Source: a virus
Length of the DNA stretch: 31,369 nucleotides
Strand: one strand, 5' to 3'
IMG/VR virus record: IMGVR_UViG_3300021389_000093
Span: 1-31,369 of that record
In this document: in pieces, positions 7,981 to 14,767 of the stretch
Layout of the letters: every line of letters starts with the position of its first letter
Numbering within the stretch: the stretch's first letter is position 1
Notes under the pieces: generated by a model
Told to the model about the DNA's origin: nothing
Seen by the model: the letters and a program-made list of their open reading frames with translations, nothing else
Database searches by the model: none
Position numbers and translations under genes: made by a program

Positions 7981-9543
7981 TTAATAACCGAAAGTTGGGT
8001 CGCTTGCTTGAAAACCTGAGTTAGATGTAGGATCGTAATCAAATAAACTACTTCTAGGTCTTGTCATTATTCCGTATCTTAATGCATCGTATAGGTGATC
8101 TTCAGCGTGAGTATCTACATCTTCTGGATTTTTTTTATCTAAAGGTATAGAAGGTAACTGGGATATAGTGTTGGAACATGTGTTAAAGAATACTAGTCTT
8201 GGTTCTTCTGTAAACTCATCAACCTGTAGTCTTCTGTGTAATTCGTTTTTACCTGAGACACGAGATCCTTTTGATCTATCAGCTGGTCTCCATCTACATC
8301 CACGCATTATCATTTGTTCTGCTAGAGATGGGCCAGTATCTCCACGTTTATGCCACAAGGAACTATCAAGTACACCATAACGTATTTTTTCAAACTGTTC
8401 AACATCTAATATCATATCTGCTAAATCAGTAGCAATAACTTTAGATACATACATTTCTCGATAAACAATTAGTTGTTCATCAGGTGCTACTGCTATCCAA
8501 ACAACTCCAGTATACGAACCATAACCATAGTCACATGCACGGAACTTAGGCCAATTATCTGGAATCTCAAAAGGTTCAACTACATGTATATGCCTATTGA
8601 ACTCTGGGAACGCAGCACCTTCATTAATGTCCCAATCACCTTCAAGAAGTTGTCTACGCTGATGCTCAGGTAACGACAATAGATTGGCTTCATACATACC
8701 ATCATCAGCTAAGTAGGGATTATCAAACAAAGTTGCAGGTATAAACCTACGTTTGAATAATGGTTCACCTTCTTTACTGTGACCTTTAGGCCATTCAATA
8801 ACATTACCTGTTTCTGGGTCTGTAGCCCAAAATGCCTTATTAGGTACTTCAGGATCAATAAAAGTCTTCTTTACCCACTGATGACCTGGGCCACCTGGGT
8901 TGGATGTAGCTCTCATATGAAGAGGTAAACCCGATTGTCTTGTTGTACGTAGCCTTGAACGCATATAGTTCCACGGATAAGGTGTAGGCCACTGTGTCAT
9001 CTCGTCAAAGCCAATCCAATTAAAGGCCTGACCTTGGTATCTCATTACATCGTCATCTCTATCTAGGTATGACATCCATAATGTCGCACCTGATGGTGCA
9101 ATCCAAGTTTTATCTCTTTCCATAAACTTAATCCCAGGTATTGCCTTAGGATATAGCTGTTTAGATACAGATATAAGCTCCCTTAACTCCTCTGTACTTC
9201 TACGTACTAGCAACATTGTTGCATGAGGGTTATTTAAGAAGCGTACAGGGTCAGCAATCATAGCATATGACTTGCCACCCCCAGCAGAACCACCATAAAG
9301 TACCTCTTGTTCTGTAGATGCTAGGAAATCTGTCTGCGGACCTTCGTTAGGTTCAAAGATTATGTTCCTTGTAGCTTTCTCTACGTCAATCGGTGGTGAC
9401 TTCACCTGTGCTGGTGCTAGTTCCTTTGGGGACTCTTGCACCGATACGTTGTCTTTCGAGTTTTTCCGCTTTTTCTGCGGCTTTTTTGTACTTTTCTGCA
9501 TAGAAGCGTTGGATTGAAGCTTCTTTCTTACGTTTTTGTTCAA
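7981..9543 (-). CDS. terL: Terminase large subunit (packaging ATPase-nuclease)
   Basis: A 520-aa motor protein that pumps DNA into the prohead. The Walker A loop is GGSAGGGKS (residues 84-92), and Walker B is WIGFDEM with D180/E181. The RNase H-like nuclease is seen in FRACDYGYGSYTGVVWIAV (first Asp), RYGVLDSSLWH (second Asp) and DTHAEDHLYDALRYG (third Asp). I place the start at the TTG at 9543 because AGAGGG lies 7 nt before it, whereas the next start (ATG at 9501) has no such site. This makes its first 52 codons, a Lys/Ser-rich tail, overlap the preceding HTH gene in another frame by 158 nt. Confidence 0.93.
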   Translation of the reverse strand: MNKNVRKKLQSNASMQKSTKKPQKKRKNSKDNVSVQESPKELAPAQVKSPPIDVEKATRNIIFEPNEGPQTDFLASTEQEVLYGGSAGGGKSYAMIADPVRFLNNPHATMLLVRRSTEELRELISVSKQLYPKAIPGIKFMERDKTWIAPSGATLWMSYLDRDDDVMRYQGQAFNWIGFDEMTQWPTPYPWNYMRSRLRTTRQSGLPLHMRATSNPGGPGHQWVKKTFIDPEVPNKAFWATDPETGNVIEWPKGHSKEGEPLFKRRFIPATLFDNPYLADDGMYEANLLSLPEHQRRQLLEGDWDINEGAAFPEFNRHIHVVEPFEIPDNWPKFRACDYGYGSYTGVVWIAVAPDEQLIVYREMYVSKVIATDLADMILDVEQFEKIRYGVLDSSLWHKRGDTGPSLAEQMIMRGCRWRPADRSKGSRVSGKNELHRRLQVDEFTEEPRLVFFNTCSNTISQLPSIPLDKKNPEDVDTHAEDHLYDALRYGIMTRPRSSLFDYDPTSNSGFQASDPTFGY

Positions 9544-9820
9544 GTTTAACCCTCTGCATTAGACCCACATGAGAGATATAACGTTCTGAAGTAGTACTTA
9601 GCCAATTAGAAACCTCACGTAGGCTGTATTGCTTAAGATACTTCTTAGCTTGCTCGAATAATTCTAACTCTTCTGGGATTGGTAACAGTATATCAGAGTC
9701 AGTGGGGTCTTGTCTATAGCCAAATGGTATAACCCTACCTACTCTTACTACTGGTAGCCATTCAAACTCACCTTCAGCTTCTTCTGGCTTAGGTAACTGC
9801 CAAGTTTTACTAGTCTTCAT
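9386..9820 (-). CDS. HTH DNA-binding protein in the packaging block
   Basis: A 144-aa protein whose start I place at the ATG at 9820, inside the last codons of the TerS-like gene (11-nt overlap). A possible in-frame TTG lies upstream at 9868. Residues about 25-100 read VVRVGRVIPFGYRQDPTDSD, then AKKYLKQYSLREVSNWLSTT and ERYISHVGLMQRV. The latter is a helix-turn-helix resembling the linker/HTH part of serine-recombinase-like or resolvase proteins, and is common beside terminase genes in marine phages. The C-terminus is a long basic helix (RKKEASIQRFYAEKYKKAAE) encoded within the TerL overlap. It may recognise the packaging site together with TerS; that role is inference. Confidence 0.72.
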   Translation of the reverse strand: MKTSKTWQLPKPEEAEGEFEWLPVVRVGRVIPFGYRQDPTDSDILLPIPEELELFEQAKKYLKQYSLREVSNWLSTTSERYISHVGLMQRVKLEQKRKKEASIQRFYAEKYKKAAEKAEKLERQRIGARVPKGTSTSTGEVTTD

Positions 9821-10175
9821 CTGATTTAGGAGGTAATATAAACAAAGGACTCTCTGCCTTAACCTCAACCTTATCTGTTTTTACAAAGCCAGCTCGATCT
9901 AATAGATCTTTAGCAGCTGCCATCTTCTCTTTATTGCCTAAGTCTGTTGGGTTTTCCATTACGTCTAGCATGGAGTATGCAGCTTGAGGACCACGAGTAG
10001 CTATAAGACTCTTAGTCCTTCCTGCAATCTCTGCTTCTAGAGTTTTCATTATACTAGCTGAAGATGTACCTTCGGCATACCCTGCAAGTTTAATTGCTTG
10101 CATGGTATTACCTCTGGCATCCCCAAATAATGCTTCAAGAAACATTTCTTGTTTTTCTGTAAGGTTACGAGCCAT
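9810..10175 (-). CDS. terS: Terminase small subunit-like protein
   Basis: A 121-aa protein. Residues 5-40 (LTEKQEMFLEALFGDARGNT, then QAIKLAGYAEGTSS) match the N-terminal HTH of Terminase_2-type small subunits, which bind the packaging site. The rest is helical, with NKEKMAAAKDLLDRAGFVKTD, ending in an acidic tail. Its place before the HTH gene and TerL supports the call. The start overlaps the end of the DUF1127 gene by 11 nt. The start ATG is preceded by GGAGAATGA. I am confident of the packaging role, less of the exact family. Confidence 0.8.
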   Translation of the reverse strand: MARNLTEKQEMFLEALFGDARGNTMQAIKLAGYAEGTSSASIMKTLEAEIAGRTKSLIATRGPQAAYSMLDVMENPTDLGNKEKMAAAKDLLDRAGFVKTDKVEVKAESPLFILPPKSDED

Positions 10176-10329
10176 TCATTCTCCGTTTGATATCATATCT
10201 TGCGATACCTATATCTTTTAATTCTCTATCTGTTAGATGTGTAAGTAACCACAAATCAGCCCTAGCTTGTTGTGATCTTTGTATTGAGTCGTGTAAGGCT
10301 TTAAGCCATATTGAAAATGTTTTAAACAT
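10165..10329 (-). CDS. DUF1127-type small Arg-rich protein
   Basis: A 54-aa protein whose C-terminal half, LWLLTHLTDRELKDIGIARY followed by DIKRRM, matches the DUF1127 (YjiS-like) signature of host proteobacteria. I chose the ATG at 10329 because TGGAG lies 7 nt upstream; an ATG ten codons earlier (10359) lacks such a site. The N-terminal 20 residues form an amphipathic helix (FKTFSIWLKALHDSI). It is the first gene after a strong promoter and leads the packaging-head operon. In alphaproteobacteria DUF1127 proteins are linked to RNA metabolism and stress or phosphate regulation; its job in a phage is unknown. Confidence 0.78.
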   Translation of the reverse strand: MFKTFSIWLKALHDSIQRSQQARADLWLLTHLTDRELKDIGIARYDIKRRMNGS

Positions 10330-10368
10330 ATTAGTTCTCCAGTTAATACTACAAGACATTTGTAGTTT

Positions 10369-10381
10369 ACTAGAGACTAGT
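10369..10381. promoter_or_regulatory. Palindrome just downstream of the packaging promoter
   Basis: ACTAG-aga-CTAGT lies at about +6 to +18 relative to the start predicted from the promoter at 10394-10422. This is a position where a bound protein or an RNA 5'-end hairpin could control the transcript. No binding protein is known. Confidence 0.4.
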
Positions 10382-10393
10382 TTTACATAAGTA

Positions 10394-10422
10394 GTTATAA
10401 CATACTACAGATAATAATGCAA
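10394..10422 (-). promoter_or_regulatory. Sigma70-like promoter for the packaging-head operon
   Basis: On the minus strand TTGCAT (10422-10417) and TATAAC (10399-10394) are 17 bp apart, with TGT directly before the -10 (extended -10). The -10 continues as TATAACTA, as in three other promoters here. The predicted start is near 10387, about 58 nt before the DUF1127 ATG. Confidence 0.72.
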
Positions 10423-10434
10423 CCCCGTTATGCT

Positions 10435-10797
10435 TTAACGTGTAGGATTGTAATATTCTCTGCAGGATACTAAGACTTCCATAGTATTAGCTGTTTCACC
10501 ATAGGCAACAATTTTATCTCCTGCATGAAGATGTAATACACCAGCACCAAATACATTTTCTGCTGAGTTACCTGCTATAGTATGATTTTTTAATATATAA
10601 TGATAAGTGGTATCGTCTTGATGATAAAACTGTAAGTATATTTTTTTAGATGAATTATTGTTATTAGCTATATGAAGTAAGTCCACTGTTGCATCATGTA
10701 GTGCTGGACAAGTATACACAAGAGTAGCGTTAGCACCTGTAGTAGTAGATGCTATCGTTACTGCTTCTGTAGCTGTAGAGTAGTGTGTTTCAACCAT
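10435..10797 (-). CDS. Small putative virion protein
   Basis: A 120-aa protein, rich in Thr, His and beta-prone residues (for example TLVYTCPALHDATVDLLHIA, SKKIYLQFYHQDDTTYHYIL and VFGAGVLHLHAGDKIVAYGE), ending SCREYYNPTR. The alternating pattern suggests a beta-sandwich. I remember similar proteins in marine phages encoded among structural genes, possibly decoration or tail-associated. Its ATG directly follows the TAA of the repeat-protein gene, so the two are probably coupled. There is no enzyme motif; a structural role is inferred from fold style and context. Confidence 0.6.
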   Translation of the reverse strand: MVETHYSTATEAVTIASTTTGANATLVYTCPALHDATVDLLHIANNNNSSKKIYLQFYHQDDTTYHYILKNHTIAGNSAENVFGAGVLHLHAGDKIVAYGETANTMEVLVSCREYYNPTR

Positions 10798-12027
10798 TTA
10801 CTTGTATTTGCCTTTTACACCAAACTTTTTCTTATGTTCAGCAATAGACTCTTCTTTTAGTCGAGTGGTATATAGTTTGTCTTTAAATGTAAACGTTGCT
10901 TTCTTTGCTTTACGATTACGTTTAAATGCTGCACCAAAAGACTCATCACTAACTGGACCAGCAGCGGGTTTCTTTAAGTTAATACCTTTACCTTTTTCAA
11001 TTTCAGTTTTAGAAACTCTAGCTCTAGGGCTTGGTTTAACTTCAACATCACCTTTTTTGACTTTCTTTTTACCGCCAAGAGCCATTATTGTTCCAGCAAC
11101 ACCAGAACCTAACCCTATTATCAACGGGAGATTAGACTGCCTACCTTTTGAAGTAGAAGTTTTGGAAGTCTTAGAACCTGGTTTAGTAGGTTTAGCACCT
11201 TTACCCTTAGAGTTAGAAGTCTTCGAAGTAGAGGAAGGCTTAGGAGCTGGATTAGCTTTAGAAGTTTTATTATTAGAAGTTTTAGAGTTCTTAGCAAGAG
11301 GTTTAACAAGTTTAGCATTAGCTCCTTTATTCGTAGAAGTCTTTGAACTAGTAGATGGCCTAGGTGCTGCATTTGCCTTAGATCCTTTACTGGTAGAAGT
11401 CTTTGAAGTTTTTGAAGGTGGCTTAGTAGGTTTAGCACCTGCACCTTTACTATCAGAAGTCTTAGAGTTTTTACTTAAAGGCTTAGTAGGTTTAGCACCT
11501 GCACCTTTACTATCAGAAGTCTTAGAGTTTTTACTTAAAGGCTTAGTAGGTTTAGCTTGAGAACCTTTACTATCAGAAGTCTTAGAGTTTTTACTTAAAG
11601 GCTTAGTAGGTTTAGCACCTGCACCTTTACTATCAGAAGTCTTAGAGTTTTTACTTAAAGGCTTAGTAGGTTTAGCTTGAGAACCTTTACTATCAGAAGT
11701 CTTAGAGTTTTTACTTAAAGGCTTAGTAGGTTTAGCACCTGCACCTTTACTATCAGAAGTCTTAGAATTAGTAGAAGGTCTTGCAGCTGGATTAGCTCTT
11801 TTACCTTTAATATTAGATGTATTAGAACTTGAAGAAGGCATTCTACCTTTTCCACCCCTAGTTCTAACTGTTCTTAAATTAGATAATTGTTTAGGAGTAC
11901 CTGCAACTACTTTACCTTTAAATCCTTTAGGTGCTTTTTTAGCTCCCATTGCTATTGCTCGTTGTAATAATCTTTTACTTACAAACCTAAGTCCTATGCC
12001 CCCAAGGACGTATATTACTGGTAACAT
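10798..12027 (-). CDS. Lys/Ser/Pro-rich tandem-repeat protein with one membrane-like segment
   Basis: A 409-aa very basic protein. Residues 1-28 (MLPVIYVLGGIGLRFVSKRL onward) are hydrophobic/amphipathic. Residues 70-289 are eleven 20-aa repeats with consensus KTSDSKGAGAKPTKPLSKNS, the composition of histone H1 tails and surely disordered. Residues 300-319 (PLIIGLGSGVAGTIMALGG region) form a glycine-zipper-like hydrophobic segment, followed by a basic C-terminal domain (ATFTFKDKLYTTRLKEES). AAGGA lies before the ATG. It stands between the lysis and packaging blocks. DNA condensation, an ejected virion protein or a membrane role are all possible; none is shown. I do not recognise a named family. 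Confidence 0.7.
   Translation of the reverse strand: MLPVIYVLGGIGLRFVSKRLLQRAIAMGAKKAPKGFKGKVVAGTPKQLSNLRTVRTRGGKGRMPSSSSNTSNIKGKRANPAARPSTNSKTSDSKGAGAKPTKPLSKNSKTSDSKGSQAKPTKPLSKNSKTSDSKGAGAKPTKPLSKNSKTSDSKGSQAKPTKPLSKNSKTSDSKGAGAKPTKPLSKNSKTSDSKGAGAKPTKPPSKTSKTSTSKGSKANAAPRPSTSSKTSTNKGANAKLVKPLAKNSKTSNNKTSKANPAPKPSSTSKTSNSKGKGAKPTKPGSKTSKTSTSKGRQSNLPLIIGLGSGVAGTIMALGGKKKVKKGDVEVKPSPRARVSKTEIEKGKGINLKKPAAGPVSDESFGAAFKRNRKAKKATFTFKDKLYTTRLKEESIAEHKKKFGVKGKYK
11161..11820 (-). repeat. Eleven tandem 60-bp coding repeats
   Basis: The period is exactly 60 bp over 660 bp, each unit ending (plus strand) in AGAAGT. Five central units (11461-11760) are nearly identical and alternate as A-B-A-B-A. 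The three A units are identical to one another, as are the two B units. A and B differ only in an 8-bp stretch that changes Ala-Gly-Ala to Ser-Gln-Ala. Flanking units are more diverged, as in a minisatellite that grows from its centre. Confidence 0.95.
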
Positions 12028-12300
12028 TTATTTATTTCCTTGTTTAATTGTTTTTGTTGTCCAAGCTTCATTCTCAGGAGTTGTTGGATCATCCTTTACG
12101 AAATGCCCAGACTTAGTTCGAGCACGTACTTTTTTAGTTACGACAGAAGATAGTATCTCTTGTACCCTGGAATCAGTACACCAATAAGAACCATAAGGAT
12201 CTAGAGCAGCTAGTACATCACCCATTTTAGTAGTAACGTTTTCAGAAGTTACCAAGTAACCACACTCTTCTAACGGCTCTTTATAATCTTCAAAGTTCAT
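12028..12300 (-). CDS. Hypothetical protein
   Basis: A 90-aa acidic-to-neutral protein starting MNFEDYKEPLEECGYLVTSE, with a middle VLAALDPYGSYWCTDSRVQE and a basic, Thr-rich end. It has two Cys and no recognisable motif. It is preceded by AAGGAT and followed immediately by the repeat-protein gene, so it belongs to the same leftward operon. I do not recognise it. Confidence 0.62.
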   Translation of the reverse strand: MNFEDYKEPLEECGYLVTSENVTTKMGDVLAALDPYGSYWCTDSRVQEILSSVVTKKVRARTKSGHFVKDDPTTPENEAWTTKTIKQGNK

Positions 12301-12307
12301 TGTTTAT

Positions 12308-12760
12308 TTATCCTTTATAAGATGCACCGCATTTAGCCATGCCACCTTTGTTATAACCCATTTTCTTAGCTACCTTAGGTGCAGCTTTCTTTAAAGCTTT
12401 CATACCTTTATTAGGTTTAGCCATACCGCCATGCATATACCCAGACTTTTTCATATCTGAATCTTTCATCATAGTGCCGTCAGGCATTTTGTGATAACCT
12501 TTTTTCATAGTAAGTCCGCCTTTCGAAGCTCTAAACTTTTTAGTTTTTTCTGCAATTTTCTTTGGTTGTTTAACGAATTGTTTACCTGCTGCTGTACCTT
12601 TGCGTTTAGCTGCACTAGTAGCTGCATATTCTGCTGGGGTTAAAGCTTCTCTTGCTTTTTTAGGGAGATAACGTTCTCCTGTTTTAGCACTAGGCTTACC
12701 ACTTTTAGTTCCCCACTTTTCTTTAGTCCACTTCTTAAGTGACTTCTGAGAAGCTTTCAT
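12308..12760 (-). CDS. Small basic protein, DUF5872-like
   Basis: A 150-aa strongly basic protein. The N-terminal half contains SLKKWTKEKWGTKSGKPSAK, then GERYLPKKAREAL and AAGKQFVKQPKKIAEKTKKF, a pattern I remember from cyanophage and other marine phage proteins (DUF5872 or a close relative). The C-terminal half is Met/Gly/Lys-rich, with PDGTMMKDSDMKKSGYMHGG and GYNKGGMAKCG. Its ATG overlaps the stop of the upstream gene (ATGA), with AGGA 5 nt before. Function unknown; the charge suggests binding to DNA or membranes. Confidence 0.68.
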   Translation of the reverse strand: MKASQKSLKKWTKEKWGTKSGKPSAKTGERYLPKKAREALTPAEYAATSAAKRKGTAAGKQFVKQPKKIAEKTKKFRASKGGLTMKKGYHKMPDGTMMKDSDMKKSGYMHGGMAKPNKGMKALKKAAPKVAKKMGYNKGGMAKCGASYKG

Positions 12761-12948
12761 GACTTCCTATAACCTCCACCAGCTTTTTTATACTGTAGGG
12801 CTAGCATCTGTGCTTTACGTGCAGACCACTGACCTGCTTTACCACCTTTAGTACCTGCTTTAATTTTACTAAATAATCTCTTACGTAATGCAGGTTTAGT
12901 GTAATTACCTGCTTCGTTTACTTTAGATTTTGATTTAGGTTTAGCCAT
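12757..12948 (-). CDS. Small basic conserved marine-phage protein
   Basis: A 63-aa Lys/Arg-rich protein: VNEAGNYTKPALRKRLFSKI, then GGKAGQWSARKAQMLALQYK, ending GGGYRKS. I start it at the ATG at 12948, which overlaps the upstream stop as TAATG; a GTG two codons earlier would also be in frame. The pattern is one I remember as recurrent in cyanophages and other marine phages, often beside its present upstream neighbour. Function unknown. Confidence 0.68.
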   Translation of the reverse strand: MAKPKSKSKVNEAGNYTKPALRKRLFSKIKAGTKGGKAGQWSARKAQMLALQYKKAGGGYRKS

Positions 12949-13244
12949 TACCACTTAACCTTATCTGCCCAATAGGCTGCTGACATCTTACCCTTCTTAA
13001 TATTCTTGGCGTGTCTAGACTTAAATGATTTTCTTTTCTTCTTCATCTTATCAGATTCACCAGACTTAGGTTTACCTGCTGTAGATGCGCCTTGCTCACC
13101 AAAACGAATAAGTTTATACTTGCCACCCTCTGATGCCATAACGACATGAGACTTAGTGGCATGATCAGGAGTACGCTTAGGTTTGTTTACGCCCTTTAGT
13201 CCAAGACGTTTCATAGTTGCTTTGACTCGATCAGGTACTGCCAT
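12948..13244 (-). CDS. Small basic conserved marine-phage protein (DUF6321-like)
   Basis: A 98-aa protein with LKGVNKPKRTPDHATKSHVV, then GGKYKLIRFGEQGASTAGKP and RHAKNIKKGKMSAAYWADKV near the end. These segments match a family I remember from cyanophages and marine phages (DUF6321). The ATG overlaps the endolysin stop by one base (TAATG), with no clear Shine-Dalgarno, so translation is probably coupled. It is one of three successive small basic proteins following the lysis genes; the role is unknown. Confidence 0.7.
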   Translation of the reverse strand: MAVPDRVKATMKRLGLKGVNKPKRTPDHATKSHVVMASEGGKYKLIRFGEQGASTAGKPKSGESDKMKKKRKSFKSRHAKNIKKGKMSAAYWADKVKW

Positions 13245-13753
13245 TAGATCATACTCAATGCTTGTTCTAGTGTTTCTTTGTTTCGTCTAGTCCAACCACG
13301 ACCAAACGTCTTAAAGGTATCTAAGCCTTCATAGAAACCTTGACGAACAGTATATACATAGTCGATAATAAACTTTGGATCTTTTTCCATGATAAGACCT
13401 AGTGTCTGTGGACCGATTGCTCCATCAGCTGTAGCTCCTACTGCACGTTGGATAGCTTTAGCTGGACGACCAGAACCTGAATTCACAGCCCAGTCAAATG
13501 CACACCAGTCTACACCAGATGGTAGATGATCACCTTTAACTCTGTCCCAGTAATTCTTTTTGTATATTGGCCCGACATCTTCTGGGGTTAGATCTCTCAT
13601 CTCCTGCTCAGTAGATTTCCTGCCGATCCATTCATCATAGACTCTTTTAGTAACACCGAGGTTAGTCATACCACCAGGGTCACTAGGATGATTTACATAT
13701 CCACCTTCATGGTGTAGTAACATCTCTAAACATTTATCAAAGTTGTTTTTCAT
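13244..13753 (-). CDS. Endolysin, GH108 N-acetylmuramidase
   Basis: A 169-aa peptidoglycan hydrolase that breaks the wall at the end of infection. Residues about 1-90 form the GH108 domain with LLHHEGGYVNHPSDPGGMTN; E16 of HEGGY is the expected catalytic acid. Then come VGPIYKKNYWDRVKGDHLPS and WCAFDWAVNSGSGRPAKAIQ. Residues about 100-165 (VGATADGAIGPQTLGLI) fit the PG_binding_3 domain that completes this family. No signal peptide is seen, so it needs the holin encoded just upstream. The ATG overlaps the holin stop as TAATG, with GGAAG upstream. Confidence 0.92.
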   Translation of the reverse strand: MKNNFDKCLEMLLHHEGGYVNHPSDPGGMTNLGVTKRVYDEWIGRKSTEQEMRDLTPEDVGPIYKKNYWDRVKGDHLPSGVDWCAFDWAVNSGSGRPAKAIQRAVGATADGAIGPQTLGLIMEKDPKFIIDYVYTVRQGFYEGLDTFKTFGRGWTRRNKETLEQALSMI

Positions 13754-14109
13754 TATTTCTTCCCGAAGTATTTACTTACACCACGCATACCAATGCTGGC
13801 ACTTACAATTCCACCTAGTGAGTACTGATACCAATCAGGCATAACCTCTAAAGCAGTAAACCCTGCTTGTACTATTTGATTACCCCAATCACCACAGAAT
13901 GCTAAGATCAGTGGTATTGAGAATAGTAAAGTAATCCATTCATCTTTCCACGAGTTCTCTGTAGCCTTCATAGCTGCTAGATCCCAATCAAGTTCTCCAG
14001 TAGCTATCTTCATCTTTGTTTCAGCTTCAGCCTTTTTCACGGCTGTCTTGCCTTCGATCATTGTACCAGCTAGATTAGCTACTTGACCGATTAAGTTTAA
14101 TCCAAGCAT
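13753..14109 (-). CDS. Holin, GTA 3-TM type
   Basis: A 118-aa membrane protein. A charged helical N-terminus (GKTAVKKAEAETKMKIATGE, then LDWDLAAMKATENSWKDEW) precedes hydrophobic segments at about 59-73 (ITLLFSIPLILAFCG) and about 92-110 (YSLGGIVSASIGMRGVSKYF). This matches the GTA_holin_3TM family, which lets endolysin through the inner membrane. Lying directly before the endolysin gene supports the role. It overlaps both neighbours by one base. Confidence 0.82.
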   Translation of the reverse strand: MLGLNLIGQVANLAGTMIEGKTAVKKAEAETKMKIATGELDWDLAAMKATENSWKDEWITLLFSIPLILAFCGDWGNQIVQAGFTALEVMPDWYQYSLGGIVSASIGMRGVSKYFGKK

Positions 14110-14438
14110 TATCCGTTGTTACCTTTCACTTCTTTCTTGCTCATGTTGGTTACTCCGAAGAATACTCCAACTATACCAGCAACTGATAAAAAATAAATAG
14201 ATGCCATTGATCCTATGATATCAGCAGCTTTATCTGCACCGATCATAGAACACAATAGGACAAGGAATGGGTATGCTAACATTCCTGCTAGACAAAACCA
14301 TGCCATTCTTCTTTGAGCATCACGTTGGGCATCTTCATCATCTAATCGTCTACGTCGATCTTCTAGTGCTAATGAATCCCACTCAGACTTATCTATAAGT
14401 CCATTACCATCTGTATCTGCATCTTGAAAGTTAGTCAT
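14109..14438 (-). CDS. EF-hand membrane protein of the lysis cassette
   Basis: A 109-aa protein. Residues 8-19 (DTDGNGLIDKSE) are a complete canonical EF-hand loop with ligands at positions 1, 3, 5, 9 and 12 and Gly at 6, predicted to bind calcium. A short Arg/Asp-rich linker (LEDRRRRLDDEDAQRDAQRR) follows, then two hydrophobic helices at about 45-65 and 77-97. It overlaps its neighbours (ATGA upstream, TAATG downstream) and stands directly before the holin. It may be an accessory holin or regulator. Ca2+ control of lysis is inference. Confidence 0.75.
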   Translation of the reverse strand: MTNFQDADTDGNGLIDKSEWDSLALEDRRRRLDDEDAQRDAQRRMAWFCLAGMLAYPFLVLLCSMIGADKAADIIGSMASIYFLSVAGIVGVFFGVTNMSKKEVKGNNG

Positions 14439-14689
14439 TGTTCCCAGTCTCTTTTACGCTTAGGGTCTAGTACGTCTCTAGCTAATAGCTTACCTTCGAG
14501 ATACATACACCTTTCTATTTTATCTAGGGTTTCCCAATTACCTGTATGTTGATAATATGCTTCTCTAATATAGAAAACATCTGATCTTGGTATATGAACC
14601 CTACGGAGTTTACCTTCGTTCTGATCAGCAAGTGCCTTATAGAACTCTTCAAGTACCCTCTCACTGGAATACATTTTAGGTTTAGACAT
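14435..14689 (-). CDS. Hypothetical protein, first gene of the leftward block
   Basis: An 84-aa protein: MYSSERVLEEFYKALADQNE, then LRRVHIPRSDVFYIREAYYQ and a charged end. I remember similar short proteins in marine phages, none with a known role. The ATG (14689) has no Shine-Dalgarno; instead it lies 5 nt after the -10 of a strong promoter, so the message may begin at or next to the start codon. An ATG at 14674 is a possible alternative start but also lacks a ribosome site. Confidence 0.62.
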   Translation of the reverse strand: MSKPKMYSSERVLEEFYKALADQNEGKLRRVHIPRSDVFYIREAYYQHTGNWETLDKIERCMYLEGKLLARDVLDPKRKRDWEQ

Positions 14690-14694
14690 GACTA

Positions 14695-14722
14695 GTTATA
14701 CCTTTTAGAAACCCCGTGTCAA
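14695..14722 (-). promoter_or_regulatory. Sigma70-like promoter giving a probable leaderless mRNA
   Basis: On the minus strand TTGACA (14722-14717) and TATAAC (14700-14695) are 16 bp apart. After TATAAC come TAGTC and then the ATG of the 84-aa gene, so the predicted start falls on or next to the start codon. The -10 continues as TATAACTA. Confidence 0.72.
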
Positions 14723-14767
14723 CAACTAAAGTTGGGACGACAGAAATATCTCCATCTACTAAGAATC

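Noticed and set aside
10802-11560. 252-aa open frame on the plus strand, rich in Leu, Glu, Val and Gly
   Set aside because: It is the reverse complement of the tandem-repeat gene, has no ribosome site or promoter, and its length comes from the repeat's codon pattern.
11161-11820. CRISPR-like array of regular repeats
   Set aside because: The 60-bp units are contiguous without unique spacers, in frame, and encode a repeat protein.
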